Part shown: piece by piece, positions 9,511 through 22,535 of the stretch
Layout of the letters: each line of letters opens with the position of its first letter
How positions within the stretch are numbered: position 1 is the first letter of the stretch
Assembly (NCBI GenBank): GCA_036571765.1
Contig: BROE01000025.1
Span: 2,394,956-2,458,955 of the forward strand
Direction: 5' to 3'
Origin: Plecoglossus altivelis
Taxonomy: Eukaryota > Chordata > Actinopteri > Osmeriformes > Plecoglossidae
Length of the DNA: 64,000 nucleotides
Notes under the pieces: generated by a model
The model's database searches: none
The model's input: only the letters and a program-made list of their open reading frames with translations
Told to the model about the DNA's origin: nothing
Program-made: the position numbers and the translations under genes

Positions 9511-11557
9511 ATGCGTCGACTTTTATCAAAACTGATAAATCGGGCATTGCTGACTGGGGCATTGACTCCAGCGATGGGCAGCGAGGCAGAAATGCATACT
9601 AATGTTCGGAGAAGATTGGTAAGTAAGAAAGGTAGTGTCATTGTTATATTTACAATGACAGGATGTATTAAAAATGATTTGTCACTCGACATAAAACAAC
9701 CACGTTTAATGGGAACATCGAGGGGTGATGTCACTGATGCTAGAAAGTTACAACAGTCAAGGCGTCATAGGAGAACGTTCTGTTGTGTGTTGTTGTTGTT
9801 GTCCTCTTTGTGTCATTGAGCTACAGTTCGTTTTGTGTCAACATTCCATACACATGTCTTTGTTTGTCAATGTTTATTTTGACATAACAATGCTTACTTC
9901 TATGATAGTCTACCAATGACAGCCCGAATGTACACCTGGAAATGAAATAACGTCTTGACTCTAAATATAATGATCAGCAGTGGTCCTATGGATAACCTGA
10001 GGAGACTTTGAAACTCTTAAGATGAATTTAAGATTTTGTGTTTCACATTCGTGGATTCGAAAACCTTTAAAATGGAAAAATACGACATTCTTGCTTGTTA
10101 TCAAGGTTTACATAAGCCTGATAACTACCATTACACTGATAACTACCATGAAATCAGGTGTGTTGGAGCAGGGAATTACACAGGACAGTACAATCTTCAG
10201 AACCAGGTTTGAGAACCGCAGTACTAAACAAAAATCTGACAAAATGATTGATAAAAGAATATGGTTGGCGTTCATCTGTTCTGCCAGGTTGTGGGTCTGG
10301 GTAACCCAGGTATGGACGGCACACGGCATAGCGTGGGCATGGCCGTGCTCGCCGCCCTGGCCGCCCGCCTCGGGGTCGCCGATCGGTGGCGGACCGAGAA
10401 GCACGTGTCCGGTGATGTCATCGTGTTGGAGCGGCAGGACACGCAGATCGTGCTGCTGAGGTCACGCCTCCTCATGAACATCAACGGCGTGTCGGTGGCC
10501 AAGGCAGGTCAGGAACCAGGAAACCCTACAGCTACATCACATTTACTGACTTGATACATACTTCATGTTCCCCCCCCCCCCCCATGAATTGATTGTCCTC
10601 TCCCCTTGTTCCTGCCAGCAAGGAAATACAGTATAAATGCAGAGCACATCCTTCTGGTGCACGATGAGCTGGACAAACCCTTGGGGAAGCTGGCCTTGAA
10701 ACAGGGGGGCAGTGCCAGGTAAGCTTCTCTGGAAACGTTAACTGTGGAGCCGTCCCTGTTAGATCTTCCTCTAAATCAGGGGTGTCGAGCTCCAGTCCTC
10801 GAGGGCCGCTGTCCTGAAGGTTTTCGAAGTTTCTTTGCTCCAGCACACCTGATTCTAATGATGGGTCGTTATCAGGCTTCTACAGAGCTTGATAAAAAAA
10901 ACCATTCATTAGAATCAGGTGTGCTGGAGCTGGGAAACATCGAAAACCTTCAGGACAGCGGCCCTCGAGGACCGGAGCTCGACACCCCTGCTCTAAATAG
11001 TCCGGTGGACAGCTGATCTGAGTTGTTGCTGTGATTCGTAGCGTCCGCCTGCTCCCGGTAGGGTCACGCTCGAAGGGATCTGACCTGAGTCAAGCTGTTA
11101 AACTCTGCCTTGCTGGATTCACAGGGGTCACAATGGCGTACGCTCCTGCGTCGACTGTCTACAGACCGACGTTAGTATTTCGAATTCTCACCCCGACCGA
11201 CGTTCTCTCATTTCGGTCTTCTCTCACATGACATCTTCGCTTGCAAAACGTACCGCGTTGTGTTTTGACCCACGGCGCCTCCCTAAACAGGTGATGCCCA
11301 GATTGAGGGTGGGGATCGGGAGACCGTCGGGGAAAACGCCGGTGGATCGCCACGTTCTGGGCCGCTTCTCCCAGGAGGAACAGAAGGTTCTGAGGGTGGT
11401 TCTCGAGCAAAGCGTGGACGTTCTCCTTAGCCAGATCACCGAGCAGGAGGTGCAGTCCCCTGCGTCGCCACCAGGGAGCAGACCGACATCACCGGCCAGC
11501 AAAGCAGGGAAACTATCCACCTCTTCAGGCCAGGACTCGTCCGGTACAGCGACCTGA
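9511..11557 (+). CDS. ptrh1: Peptidyl-tRNA hydrolase 1 homologue
   Basis: Five coding exons with GT-AG junctions and matching phases: 9511-9618, 10288-10507, 10619-10718, 11125-11170 and 11291-11557, total 246 residues. The enzyme cleaves the ester bond of peptidyl-tRNA to recycle tRNA from stalled translation. All four bacterial Pth active-site residues are present in context: Asn in VVGLGNPG, His in TRHSVGM, Asp in VHDELDKPLGK and Asn in GHNGVRS. Exon 1 encodes a basic, Arg-rich N-terminus that could be a mitochondrial presequence; its assignment rests on the donor and phase, since the sequence itself is poorly conserved. The C-terminus ends in a Ser/Pro-rich tail. A polyadenylation signal lies at 11803. 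ptrh1 neighbours torsin and sh2d3c in human too. Confidence 0.92.
10152..10225. mobile_element. Fragment related to the ptrh1-intron hAT MITE
   Basis: In ptrh1 intron 1, ATCAGGTGTGTTGGAGCAGGG followed by ACAGGACAG resembles the right arm of the complete element at 10777-10990 (ATCAGGTGTGCTGGAGCTGGG ... CAGGACAG). The left arm and target duplication are not visible, so it is a decayed or related partial copy. Confidence 0.5.
10777..10990. mobile_element. Non-autonomous hAT transposon (MITE), complete
   Basis: A 214-bp element in ptrh1 intron 3. It begins CAGGGGTGTCGAGCTCC and ends with the near-perfect inverse, GGAGCTCGACACCCCTG. The inverted arms extend much further inward, making almost the whole element a long hairpin. 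It is flanked by a perfect 8-bp target-site duplication, CTCTAAAT, at 10769-10776 and 10991-10998. An 8-bp duplication with CAGGG termini is the hAT superfamily signature. It contains no transposase, so it must have been mobilised in trans. Confidence 0.92.
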
Positions 11558-11802
11558 GGCTGCAGTACTGCTGCTAGGAGGGTTTTAAACTGCTGAAACC
11601 GACCGAAACCAAAACAAACTGAAAAACAGGAATGTGTGCAGACTCTTATTTATTAGGATTGTAATTTATTTCCTGGACCAGGGTGTTTCCATGGTGAATC
11701 CCTGAAGGTTGCATTCGGATGCTATGTTAAGACAGTGAAGATGGAGGTGATTGAGAAGTTGCTGATTTATTGGACCTTTTTTGGTCGGTAATCCTCTGCT
11801 GC

Positions 11803-11808
11803 AATAAA
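11803..11808 (+). terminator. Polyadenylation signal of ptrh1
   Basis: AATAAA, about 245 bp past the ptrh1 stop, within GCAATAAAATAAAT. Confidence 0.6.
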
Positions 11809-12235
11809 ATAAATCTCACCTGAACACCAAGACCTGCACAGATGTGATCACAACCCAGAGAAAATGACCATTTTGACAAATGAACTCAATAAAACATACA
11901 AACTAACAGACATCGAACGATGGCATTTCTGTGGCTAATGGATTGTTTATAATATAAATCCAGCCTTATTTCTGGACTAATGATCAATAATGTACTCATT
12001 GGTTCACCATATCTTGAGCACATGCTCTGATTGCTACGCTAAACTGCCATTCTCCATCTATGAAGTGTCTTCAATGAGTTGCATCCAGTCAAGATGTCAC
12101 ACAATAGTGTATACCAAAGACTGTAGTAAAACCCCAGAAAAGAGCATATAAAACTGCAGAAAGAAGCAGTGTTAGAGAGAGGAAAATCAATACAATGGGC
12201 CAAATAGATTGCGATGGAGGCTGGAGGAGAAAGGA

Positions 12236-12450
12236 AGGGGGGGGGGGGTCCAAGAGAAACAAAAGGGACCAAAGACTTTAAGATGGGGAGGGGGTAGGGA
12301 GGGGGGTGTTTGAACCCTTCTGCTTGGCCATAGCTCAGAGTCACAATAGTGTAAGGGACGCACTTGTGGATGTGGGGGAACGGTAGATATGTGTGTTGTG
12401 TGTGTGTGTGGTCAGGGGGAGTGCGGGGGTGAGGGGGGGGGTGGAGGCTC
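12236..12450. repeat. G-rich low-complexity region
   Basis: Several runs of 7-10 G separated by short A/T stretches, plus a GTGTGTGT tract near 12391-12410. Simple sequence; four-stranded G structures are possible. Confidence 0.6.
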
Positions 12451-12939
12451 AAAGGGCATTTCTTCACTCATGACAGACCCCCCAAACCCCTAGGACCCTT
12501 CTGCTTTCTTTGAGTTGACCCCCTTGAGTCAGCACCCCCCCACCCAACCCCCAGTCAGGGCACTTTCCCAAGCATCTCCTGAGTGGCCAACCCAGGATGG
12601 TCGGCTTCAAGAACTTTTCTCTGTAGAGGTCATAGGTCAGTGGCAGGGCTGGACACCAAGCTAATAGAGGAGAAGCTCATTTATTCAGGAATGGTGCCCC
12701 CCCCACACACACACAGATACAAGTCTCTGCCCCAGTGGGGGGTCTGTCCCTAAGCTCACAGATGTGCTAAGACCCAGGCTATACAATAAGACACGGGAGT
12801 GGGATTGGAAAACACTGCACATGCAGCATCCTTTCCAAACCACTGATTGACTCCGACGCTTGGGGTGATTAAGGAGGAACGTTGAAAGGGGCCAATGGGG
12901 AAAGACCAAGGAATCCCGTCTTACCTAGCAAACAAGAAG

Positions 12940-12967
12940 GGGGCGGGGGGGGGGGGGGGGGGGGGAG
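12940..12967. repeat. Poly-G tract
   Basis: More than 20 consecutive G after GGGGGC. One of several long poly-G or poly-C runs in the window; the true length is likely to be uncertain in the assembly. Confidence 0.8.
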
Positions 12968-15900
12968 GTTTGCGAGAGAAGCGAAGGAATCTCGGGGAGT
13001 TCCGCAATTGCGTGGCTCAGCGTGAGCCCGAAAGACATCCGTGCTGTCGTTCTCGTTTCTGCTCACGGATCTATTGAGCCCAGTGGTTCCACAGCCTCCA
13101 TACGTCACACTCTCACTCACAGAGCCCATTACCCCCCCCCCACATAAGCCACCACACACACCCCCGCCCCCGTTACCTAGCAACCACCCAGTATTGGCAT
13201 GTGGTTTTACTGCTGGACCAGCAGATGACCAGAGAACTGGAAACCGGGCAGTCCTTCAGATCTCTACTGACTCATGAGGCTTGAGTTGAGCCACAAACCA
13301 GCTCAAGATAACCTGAACTCTGAACACCAGTCCGACTGATGCGCACCACTCTGAACACTGCACCAGCCTGATAACTCAGCCTGATAACACTGATTTGAAC
13401 ACTGCATATCAGTCTGTCCACCTGACCGGCAACACTTTCATTAGAGATTCATCTTGTCCGGCCATTTAAACTCTTTGTGAATGACTTGGACGACACAAAA
13501 GTGTATTTGATGTGTTTTTGATTAGTGTATACTTAAGCAGCGTGTTCTGATAAGGATATGATGTACAGGTCAATGACAAGATGAAATGGGATATAGTTTT
13601 CCCTTTGATAAAACACTAAATACGATGAAAGCTTAATACACAGGGTATCTGATTGATATTGAGGTCCTGACAAGAGCTGTTGAAGAGTCATTTAAATTGA
13701 CACTTGAATGTAAAAATGCAAGGTGTTCATATGCAGGATAAAGATTCAAATTGGGTAGGATAGATTATTTGGGACAGGCAAATCTGATTTGATTTTCTCT
13801 AAACTATATATTATATATATATATATCTACATATTGCTTTTTATTTAATATGCTTAAATATGAACTATTTCATTTCATCTGTAAACTTTACAAGTTGGTG
13901 TAGCCTTATAATAATTTAACGATTGGACATTTAGGAGGTCTAAATGTTCCATAAGCAGAAACATGCATGAGTACTTTTTTAACGTACTTTTTTCCCCCTG
14001 TACGAATTATTCTGTTCCTGATTTGTGAACGTCTTGGTGGGCTATAGCTGTTCATCTTCCAGGGAATTAAACCGATCTTGGAGTGAAGTCTTTTCTCTCT
14101 CACTTTTCCGATGAGTAAGCATTAATAACGCGTCCTGTCCCTTTCATTGGCATAATCTTCAGTGATCTCGGGCCTCCTGCACTAAATTATTCTGACACGG
14201 CCGTGAAAAGGCAACAGCGGGTAAATCCTTAGAGAGGCAAATGAGCAACGAAATTGAGAAGATGTTCCCAGCAAAGGAAATGTTAACTCACTCCCAACGA
14301 AGGAGCTCCGTGGATGAGTCCAACTGAGATGTCTGGGGACGTGGAATACCAGTCTGAAGGCGGTTCCCTTCAAATTCACCTATGAGACTGAAGCCCAGCG
14401 ATCATCTAAGGTGTAGGCCTACAATGTGTCGTAATAAAGGCTGGTAGAGGCTAAATGGTCCAGAACGCATTTTTTCCATTTTGTTGATAAAATGGGTAGT
14501 CTCTCATTTAAAAAATAACAAAAACAAAGATGTCTTGTTGACATTCAGAAATAGGGTTGGGACACCTAAAGGCGCGAGGTTTTAAAATGTCTACCATCTC
14601 CTGATTTCTGTGATTCTATTCCGTAAAAACCAATACTCGTAACAGTGACCTTTAATTCGATGCGTTCAATCCAGTAATTCATTCCAGTAATTTCGTGTAC
14701 AAGAGGAAAAACTGTATCGAGGCAGTTGTAATAACCTGTGTAGCCTTCAGTCTAATTTAAGATGAGATCAACTTTATCGATCCTCACGCGGAGAAATGTA
14801 ATATTTGCTTTATGCCAAGGATTCCCTAAACCATTTCACGGACTAATATCCCAGATTTAACTTATTCCATACGTCAATAGAACGTTGTCATTTGACCAGA
14901 ACATTCAGCAATAATTGGACATTCACATTTTTTAAGTAGCTGAAGCTAGTTGATTAGTTGATGTTTATACACACTATTAGTCCCGCGTCTGCATTAAAAA
15001 AAGGCCAATTCCTCCTCGGGCTGTTTCATTGTAACAACAGAAGTGAACGTCATTTCGAATAGTCAATACGTTTTGCAAGGTTAACAGTGTTTTGATTGTA
15101 ATTGAAAATGGGACTGATGTATCTTTAAGAGGTAGCTGGTCCTTGATTCGCAGCTGCTGGCTTGTGTGCTATCAGAGACAGTGCAGATTCATTAGTTCTT
15201 TAGCACAATGGACGTTTATCACCCCGTGGTGTTATTCAAATTCAGTACCAACAGAGGACCATCCCCACTCCCTCTCGCGACTATCTCGGTAACACGGTTA
15301 TTGTTAGTGAAGCCGCAGAAAAGCCTTTGGATAGGCGAATAGCAAGCCAGTGCCATTCCAATGCAGCCATCCTATCAACTAATACTGGTTCGGAGAGCTC
15401 TACGACTTGACTCACATGCCTTTTTACGCGTCCTATCATTTATCCATAAACTGGAGTACAGAAATTATAGTGAAGAGCGTGGAGGAGCAGGTGCATCTGC
15501 GGTTCAGCCATCTCGCTCTGGGCTTCCCTGGGCGTCATCGGCGTGCAAGATGTGCTTCTTTGTAGCCTTAACGTTTCAAATCTAAGACTAACTGCCATGA
15601 GGTAACGGTTTGTATCATTTGAAGAATTTGAAGTCGAGTTTAAGTGGTTGTCTTGGTCTACACAGTAAGGTTGAAACTCAGTGTGTGAAAGAAGACGAGT
15701 CTTACAGGTGCAGATATGGCGAAAAGGAGGCAGAATGGAGTTTGAAGAGCATCGTTTGAAAGTGTGCGTTTCCAACGATTTGTATTGATGCTGGAGAATA
15801 CAACTCGAATTATTCACTTAAGTCGCCTAAACAACAACATCAATGTGCGGTTTAGTGCTCGATCGAATAACGAAAACTTCAAGAGAGTATTTTCCTTATT

Positions 15901-18900
15901 TTTGATGGAGGCAATAGGCTATAGCCTACCAAGGCCTCGTTACTTTTGGTAAGCAAATTTGTTTCAGAGAATCTCAAATTTAATGTTGTCTCGTTGTGGT
16001 CCTTGAAATAAGATTCTAATAGATTAATTGTTAATAATCCAACAAAACGAAATGTGCATTGTATTACTTACTAGTTATATAGACATATATAGTACATATA
16101 GGCCTAGATGTTGAGTTTGTAGTTATATGTTCAAAAGACAAATTGTATTTTCTGAATGATATATCCTAATTATACTATCCACATTCAGGATATTTCTACA
16201 AAGAAACCATGCCGACTATAATTTATAGAATGAGTACGACTCACTCCACTGACAGCAAGTTTGACCGTTTGCGTAATCATTTCACGTGCGTGTTGAAGAT
16301 ACGAGTATAGTCAACGAAGTCAGAAAGATCAAGCTAATATATGAATATGGCTGAAGGAAATCTGAGCCCTCGCGGCTGATTGTCCAAACGCAATTCTTGT
16401 GAAATTTCAAACACAACCCGAGAATTGTGCATGGACATCTGTTGCGGAAGGTTCGATGGCATCAGGATCTATAAATGTCACATTCAGTAGTTAGGTTTTT
16501 CATTCTTGACTGTGGATTTTTTTTCCAGGTTTACTTGTAATTCTACGATCATCTGAAGTAAGTGTCTGTTGATGAACAATTGGAGAGAATCCAGATACAG
16601 GCTTAGGATTGGCCCTTATTGGCAAAATATTCACATTTCTCAGAGAATCTTAATCGGGCTACCTATCTAAAGTGGTTACATGTGTTTTTAAAGTTTCCAA
16701 AATGCTAAGCAGATCATGCCAATTGGCCAACGATAGGTCTGTAACCTAATCGTACATTAGTAAACCACTAATGTTTTGCTCTACAATTCCCAATTCTTCC
16801 TAAAAGCAGCTATCAAGTCTTCAATTATCTTGCTACTTTCGATAGCTCCTTGCAAGGATAAGTTTGTCGTCGCTCTACATCGTCTTTGTAGCCCCCTTTT
16901 GTGTTGCCCAGGATTACAATTTGCATAATTCTTTAGGAATGTATCATTTTAATTTTGTTTAACAAACCGAGATCATTTCAGATGTTTAATCCTTTGAAAA
17001 CAAGCCTCTTTATATTCCAATAAAGAGGGATTTTGTTTCCAACCCGACTTCAACAGTAATAAAGTATTACGTCAGTTCCACGCATTTGTTTTCGCTGTTA
17101 TTTTGGTGTATGTTGTGTCTTACCTAGGCCTACAGACTTAACTAACAGGATACATTTCTTACATCGAAACAAATACATTTATATTGACTTTATAAAAACG
17201 AAGACCTAATGTTTAAGACAAGTAGAGCTTATTATTATTTTATTTTTAAGATGTTGATGAGTATAAGAGAACCAGTGGCTATGACGTATTTCATTACATC
17301 AAAGCTTTAATTCTGTATTTGTTAGCAAACAAAATAATTTCTTCTCAGGCCCTCATGGCTACCTCTAACAACAATGTTAAAATATCTTAAAGATGCTGGT
17401 CTAGTCATACGATTTCAAACTTTCCTCCTTCCATAAATGTGTTAAAACATGGAGAATGCACTGGTAAATATCTCACTCTGACATGCATGGTTACATGAAG
17501 TAACTCACATGCATGGCACCAAAAGAAATGAAAAAAGTTCGCGATTTTTATCACCACGTTCTTGCGCTAGCGTTGGAACAACATGGAAGTGGATCCCAGA
17601 AAGTGTGGGAGTGTGTGATGTCCAAATATAGACTCAGTGGGTCCTGCAGTGGGGTGCTGGTGTGTTTGATTTTCACACCGCACGGTATCGTCTCAGCCCA
17701 GACATCTGGGGGTCTCTCAAAGGCCTCCCCTGTTTCTCCCAGCCAACAGGAGACAGCGTAAAAGGAGACCTGGAGGAAGAGTTTCTCTGTTGTTTTCCAA
17801 AGCGATGAGCTCCTGCCTATGATTCTACTTTTACATAACGTGATCTAATAGTGGATTTGCTTCCAGGGATAGTTGTGTGTGGTCTGTTTATCTTCAAAAG
17901 TCCTTGTTCTAGAATACCATAGTCAAAACATGCCGGAGATCTATTTTCAACAAAACACCCTCAGCTACTTATTCAAATCTGGATTACTGTATTTCTGCCA
18001 TGTGTTGTCTAATCCTTTAAGTTTTTTTTTTCTGAAGATAAGTTCTTTAAACACTTGCTAATCGAGTATAACTTGATTTGATATAAATTGAATGTGAAAA
18101 AACAAAGGGAGGTTTGAACGATTTCTTCATCAGAGTGCCAGAGCATTAATAAAGAACCAGATGTACACCAATCCTCAAAGCAATTAGAAAATATTTCTGA
18201 TATCTTCCAAAAATGCAATTGTGTGACAACCTGAGAGCTAATGACTTTGCCTGCAGGTCAGGATCTGGTATTGATACATTGATAGGTATTGACATTCATA
18301 TTGATGAGACAGGCTATCTTTAAGATCCTTGTATTAGTGATAATTACAAGCATTTACCCATGTCTGAGTCTACTCAGCACAAGACTGTGTACACACGAAG
18401 CCAGTCGTTCTTCTGTTGGGATCCAACCTTAAAACATATGAATAAAACATGACATCACACAAACATTGTGTAATCCGAACGCAACGCAACCGGATGAACG
18501 AGCATTGGGGAAACAATCTCGCGATGAGGCAAAAATACGACCTCATCTTTCCCAAAAACAGGGGTGTGAATGTTGCAGGGAAGGGGGGAGGATTCCCAAT
18601 CACGCCGCAGGCCAGGCGGCGGTTCGCCTCGCGCCTCTCTGTTCGTTCTCGTTGGCGGTGATCCTCATGGCCTAATCGTAGGCTGCTATCCTCTCCACCA
18701 GAGCTGGGCGCCCTCCCTCCGCCCCCCCAGCCCCGCTCCCACCTGCGGTGTTCTCTCCGGTCCTCACGGTCTCTCATGTCTGGAAGCCCTGTTCACGTGA
18801 CCAGGCGAATGTATTCGAGGGTGACACGCCGCTTGCTTGTGAGAAGGAAAGATGGATAGGCGAGGGAGCGGGGGGGGGTGAGAGGGGGGTCGTAGGAGCA

Positions 18901-18928
18901 TCAGAGAACGACGTCACGACATCGAGCA

Positions 18929-19599
18929 NNNNNNNNNNNNNNNNNNNNNNNNNNNNNNNNNNNNNNNNNNNNNNNNNNNNNNNNNNNNNNNNNNNNNNNN
19001 NNNNNNNNNNNNNNNNNNNNNNNNNNNNNNNNNNNNNNNNNNNNNNNNNNNNNNNNNNNNNNNNNNNNNNNNNNNNNNNNNNNNNNNNNNNNNNNNNNNN
19101 NNNNNNNNNNNNNNNNNNNNNNNNNNNNNNNNNNNNNNNNNNNNNNNNNNNNNNNNNNNNNNNNNNNNNNNNNNNNNNNNNNNNNNNNNNNNNNNNNNNN
19201 NNNNNNNNNNNNNNNNNNNNNNNNNNNNNNNNNNNNNNNNNNNNNNNNNNNNNNNNNNNNNNNNNNNNNNNNNNNNNNNNNNNNNNNNNNNNNNNNNNNN
19301 NNNNNNNNNNNNNNNNNNNNNNNNNNNNNNNNNNNNNNNNNNNNNNNNNNNNNNNNNNNNNNNNNNNNNNNNNNNNNNNNNNNNNNNNNNNNNNNNNNNN
19401 NNNNNNNNNNNNNNNNNNNNNNNNNNNNNNNNNNNNNNNNNNNNNNNNNNNNNNNNNNNNNNNNNNNNNNNNNNNNNNNNNNNNNNNNNNNNNNNNNNNN
19501 NNNNNNNNNNNNNNNNNNNNNNNNNNNNNNNNNNNNNNNNNNNNNNNNNNNNNNNNNNNNNNNNNNNNNNNNNNNNNNNNNNNNNNNNNNNNNNNNNNN
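18929..19599. other. Assembly gap (671 N), flanks duplicated
   Basis: Unknown sequence. The flanks match each other: before the gap TAGGAGCATCAGAGAACGA then CGTCACGACATCGAGCA, after it TAGGAGCATCAGAGGAACGA then CGTCACAACATCCAGCC, each preceded by a G run. The gap may therefore be smaller than shown or not real. Confidence 0.95.
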
Positions 19600-20296
19600 G
19601 GGGGGGGGTTTTAGGAGCATCAGAGGAACGACGTCACAACATCCAGCCCTGGTCATGTGTGCCGGTGCTCCCAGGGATGGCGAACATATCTAGACGGCTG
19701 ATATAAGTCCCTGGACCAGCTTGCTCACACAATGCCGCGACGACAGACCGGAGAATGGACCGCCCAGTGCCACCATGATGCTCTTTGCAGAGACGCGTTG
19801 CTCCACCATGTCTTTGCGTCTGCATGCGTCAGTCTGTGTTGAATATGTAGGGATGCTAAAGCGCATTTAGCGCACACCTTTAGCTGGGCTAGCATCTGAT
19901 GGTGAGGAAGTCAAGAAAGACAGGGACTGGGGAATTTAACTCCCCCTCCCCCCCCCCACACACACATATATCAGCTCACCCAAATCCCTCACACACACGT
20001 GCCCGCACACATGCACACACGCATGTACACACATACCACCCCTCCTTTACCCTTCCGGAAATGTCATCACCAGCACCTTAGCTGGATCCATCCATTTTGT
20101 TTTACACCGTCCGCGCAGTGTTCGTCCTGAGGAACAGATCATGTTTAACTTTGCCTTTCAAATCAACCACATCTGGTTTTTGCACCAATTTGAGTTCAAT
20201 TCTATTCTTAAACGAGCCTTCTGCACAGGGGCATGTATGGGATTCTGTGTGTGAGTATTTCTTGGTGAATTCATGTATATGACGGCATGCGTATGT

Positions 20297-20352
<56 letters not shown>

Positions 20353-21084
20353 CCAGTGCAGGTGGCTGAAAGACGCACGCATCCAGACGCGAGCGGGAGA
20401 CGTCTGGGCGCGTCTCCGACCGAACGCCCACGCGATTCGTCCGACTCCACATCGTTCCGCCCCTCCGCCCCTTCCAGTTCCCCAAGCGCTCCCTCCGCCG
20501 CCGGTGTAACCCTGCTCCGGTGGTTCCAGGCACGCAAGGGCGTCGTGCTATCTTCTGTCTCGCCACACAGCCCCATTGTTCCAGCCCGTCATGGAGTCAC
20601 AGAGACAGTCACGGAGGAGTCTGCTTTCACAGCTGAGCTCCTATGGACGCCATGACATCACCAGCAAGAGACCAATAACAACGGCCGCGTGCTCCGCTAT
20701 GAGCTCCGTTTGTTTGCAGGAACAATTTCCACAAAGAGAGTAGAGCGTTCATAAGTCACGTTCATTAGAACCACGCTACAATGTAGGCAACGGCCAGCCT
20801 TGTTAACAGCCGAGCAACGCAACTGCGCATTTAAAAGTTTCGAGAGAAGACCGAGCAAATGTGTACAGTGTGTCATCTTTCTATTCTCCAGCGTGCCGTT
20901 GGTGGACGTATATTGGGCAGTGTTTGTTGAAGCAGAAACTGCAGCTGTCTGTAGATGGTTCCATGTTCCTGAAGCACGCTGCGCATTACCATAAGTTCGA
21001 GGCGGGGAAGGAACTGCTCGCAAGTCGGGAGGGTTGGGAAAGTGACCGCGTCAAAGGACAGGGCCGAGTGTGAGAGCAGCAGGC
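19600..21084. other. Gene-poor region B, with GT microsatellite
   Basis: No gene recognised. It contains CA-rich sequence near 19960-20035 and a long (GT)n at 20299-20350. The open frames here are created by the microsatellite. Confidence 0.5.
20299..20350. repeat. (GT)n microsatellite
   Basis: Uninterrupted GT repeat of about 25 units. Confidence 0.9.
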
Positions 21085-21837
21085 ACGTAGAGGTCAGATG
21101 GGGTGTGTGCGTGGAGGAGGAGGAGGAGGGGCCTCAGGGTGGCCCTGGAGCTGTGTGTGTTTTAATTAATCATCCGGAGTCTTGAAAGAAGATGAGCGGC
21201 ATCGTTCCATTATACCCCCCCCCACCCCCCCCCCCCACCTCCTCGCCCCAGCCCGCCCCCCCCCACCCCCCCCCCCCCCCCCCCCCCCCCCCTCTCATGC
21301 TAAAGGTCATTGACCAACACAGGGCCTGGTCACAACTCACCCCTCCCACACTAACGACTACTCCCTTTACACTCCTCTCTTCATCCACCAGGTCTCTACC
21401 TCCTTTCACGCCCTTCCCCCCCCTCCCCCCGCCCACCCCCACCGGCCCACATTCCCCGCTGCGCACCTTTGTTCACCCTGTTGTCGTGGAGACTCCTTTG
21501 CAGAGACACCCTGTATTCTGGACCACGGCTTTGTTGGGGTACGAAGCGAAGGCTAACAATCAGCCCCCCCCCCAAAAGCCGCACACCAAACCCACACCTC
21601 GCTGACCATGTTGACACACTGACACTTGGTGGTTGACCCATGGTCTTCAACGGTCTCCTTGCGCTTCGCCGTTTCGCTACTGTCTTTCGTCTTCTCCGTC
21701 ATCTGTCTCTCGGCTCGCTCACCTGTCAGACGGCCACGACGGCTACCGTCTCTCACTCCGCATGTGTTAGCTAGAGTAGCTCTTCGACAACCGTTAACTG
21801 ACGTGTCCTCTGCTCTGTTTGTTCTTTTTTTCTTATT
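21085..21837 (+). repeat. About 750-bp tandem duplication, copy A
   Basis: Starts ACGTAGAGGTCAGATGGGG. The first roughly 127 bp are identical to copy B at 21838; similarity then continues to the end with many small indels, starting at a long poly-C run (21215-21292). Shared landmarks include CATTCCCC before GCTGCGCACC, TTGTCGTGGAGACTC and GTGTGTTAGCT/ATGTGTTAGCT. Confidence 0.85.
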
Positions 21838-22535
21838 ACGTAGAGGTCAGATGGGGTGTGTGCGTGGAGGAGGAGGAGGAGGGGCCTCAGGGTGGCCCTG
21901 GAGCTGTGTGTGTTTTAATTAATCATCCGGAGTCTTGAAAGAAGATGAGCGGCATCGTTCCATTTACCCCTCCCCCCCCCCCTCATCATGCTAAGGTCAT
22001 CTGACACACACAGAGGCCAAGGTCACCAACCTCCACCCCCCCCTCCCAATACATACTCCCCTCTTCCTCCTCCTCTCCTTCATCCCACCCGGTCCTACCT
22101 CCCTTCTCACCGCTCTCTCACGCCCCCCCGCCCCCCCCCGCGCCACGGCCCCACATTCCCCCCGCTGCGCACCCTTTGTTCACCTGTTGTCGTGGAGACT
22201 CTATTGCCACAGAGACCACCCCTTTATTGTGGACAAGGCAGTTTGTTGGGGTCAGAGCAGAAGGTAAAATAACAGACACCACCACCCCCCCCACACACAC
22301 ACGCACACACACACCCACACACTCGCTGACCCCATGTGACACAATGACACTTTGGTGGCTGATGGTCATTCCAACGTCCTCCTGGTCGCACCGTTTCGCT
22401 AACTGTCTTCAGTCTTCAGTCATCTGTCTTCAGTCCTCCCTGTACAGACGTCTCTCATCCAGTGTGTTAGCTAAGTAACAACTAACAACAACAAGTTAAC
22501 TAAGGTGTCAATTGTCTGTTTGTTTTTTTGAGGGA
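21838..22535 (+). repeat. About 750-bp tandem duplication, copy B
   Basis: Directly abuts copy A in the same orientation. Differences are mostly one- or two-base indels and homopolymer length changes, which is more like read noise than normal divergence. Confidence 0.85.

Larger units (their letters stand above)
11820..18928. other. Gene-poor region A (ptrh1 to first gap)
   Basis: No exon can be supported. The part to about 13.4 kb is C/G-homopolymer and CA rich; 13.4-18.4 kb is AT-rich unique-looking sequence. Open frames are short and show no family motif. An isolated splice-like arrangement near 16500-16560 is too weak to call. Near 14758-14800 a stretch resembles the ends of common teleost retroposons (ATCAACTTTAT), low confidence. 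Confidence 0.5.

Noticed and set aside
16480..16570. TATA-like TCTATAAAT, a CAG and GAAGTAAGTG that look like a small transcription unit
   Set aside because: No open frame or partner exons; isolated splice-like motifs are expected by chance in AT-rich DNA.
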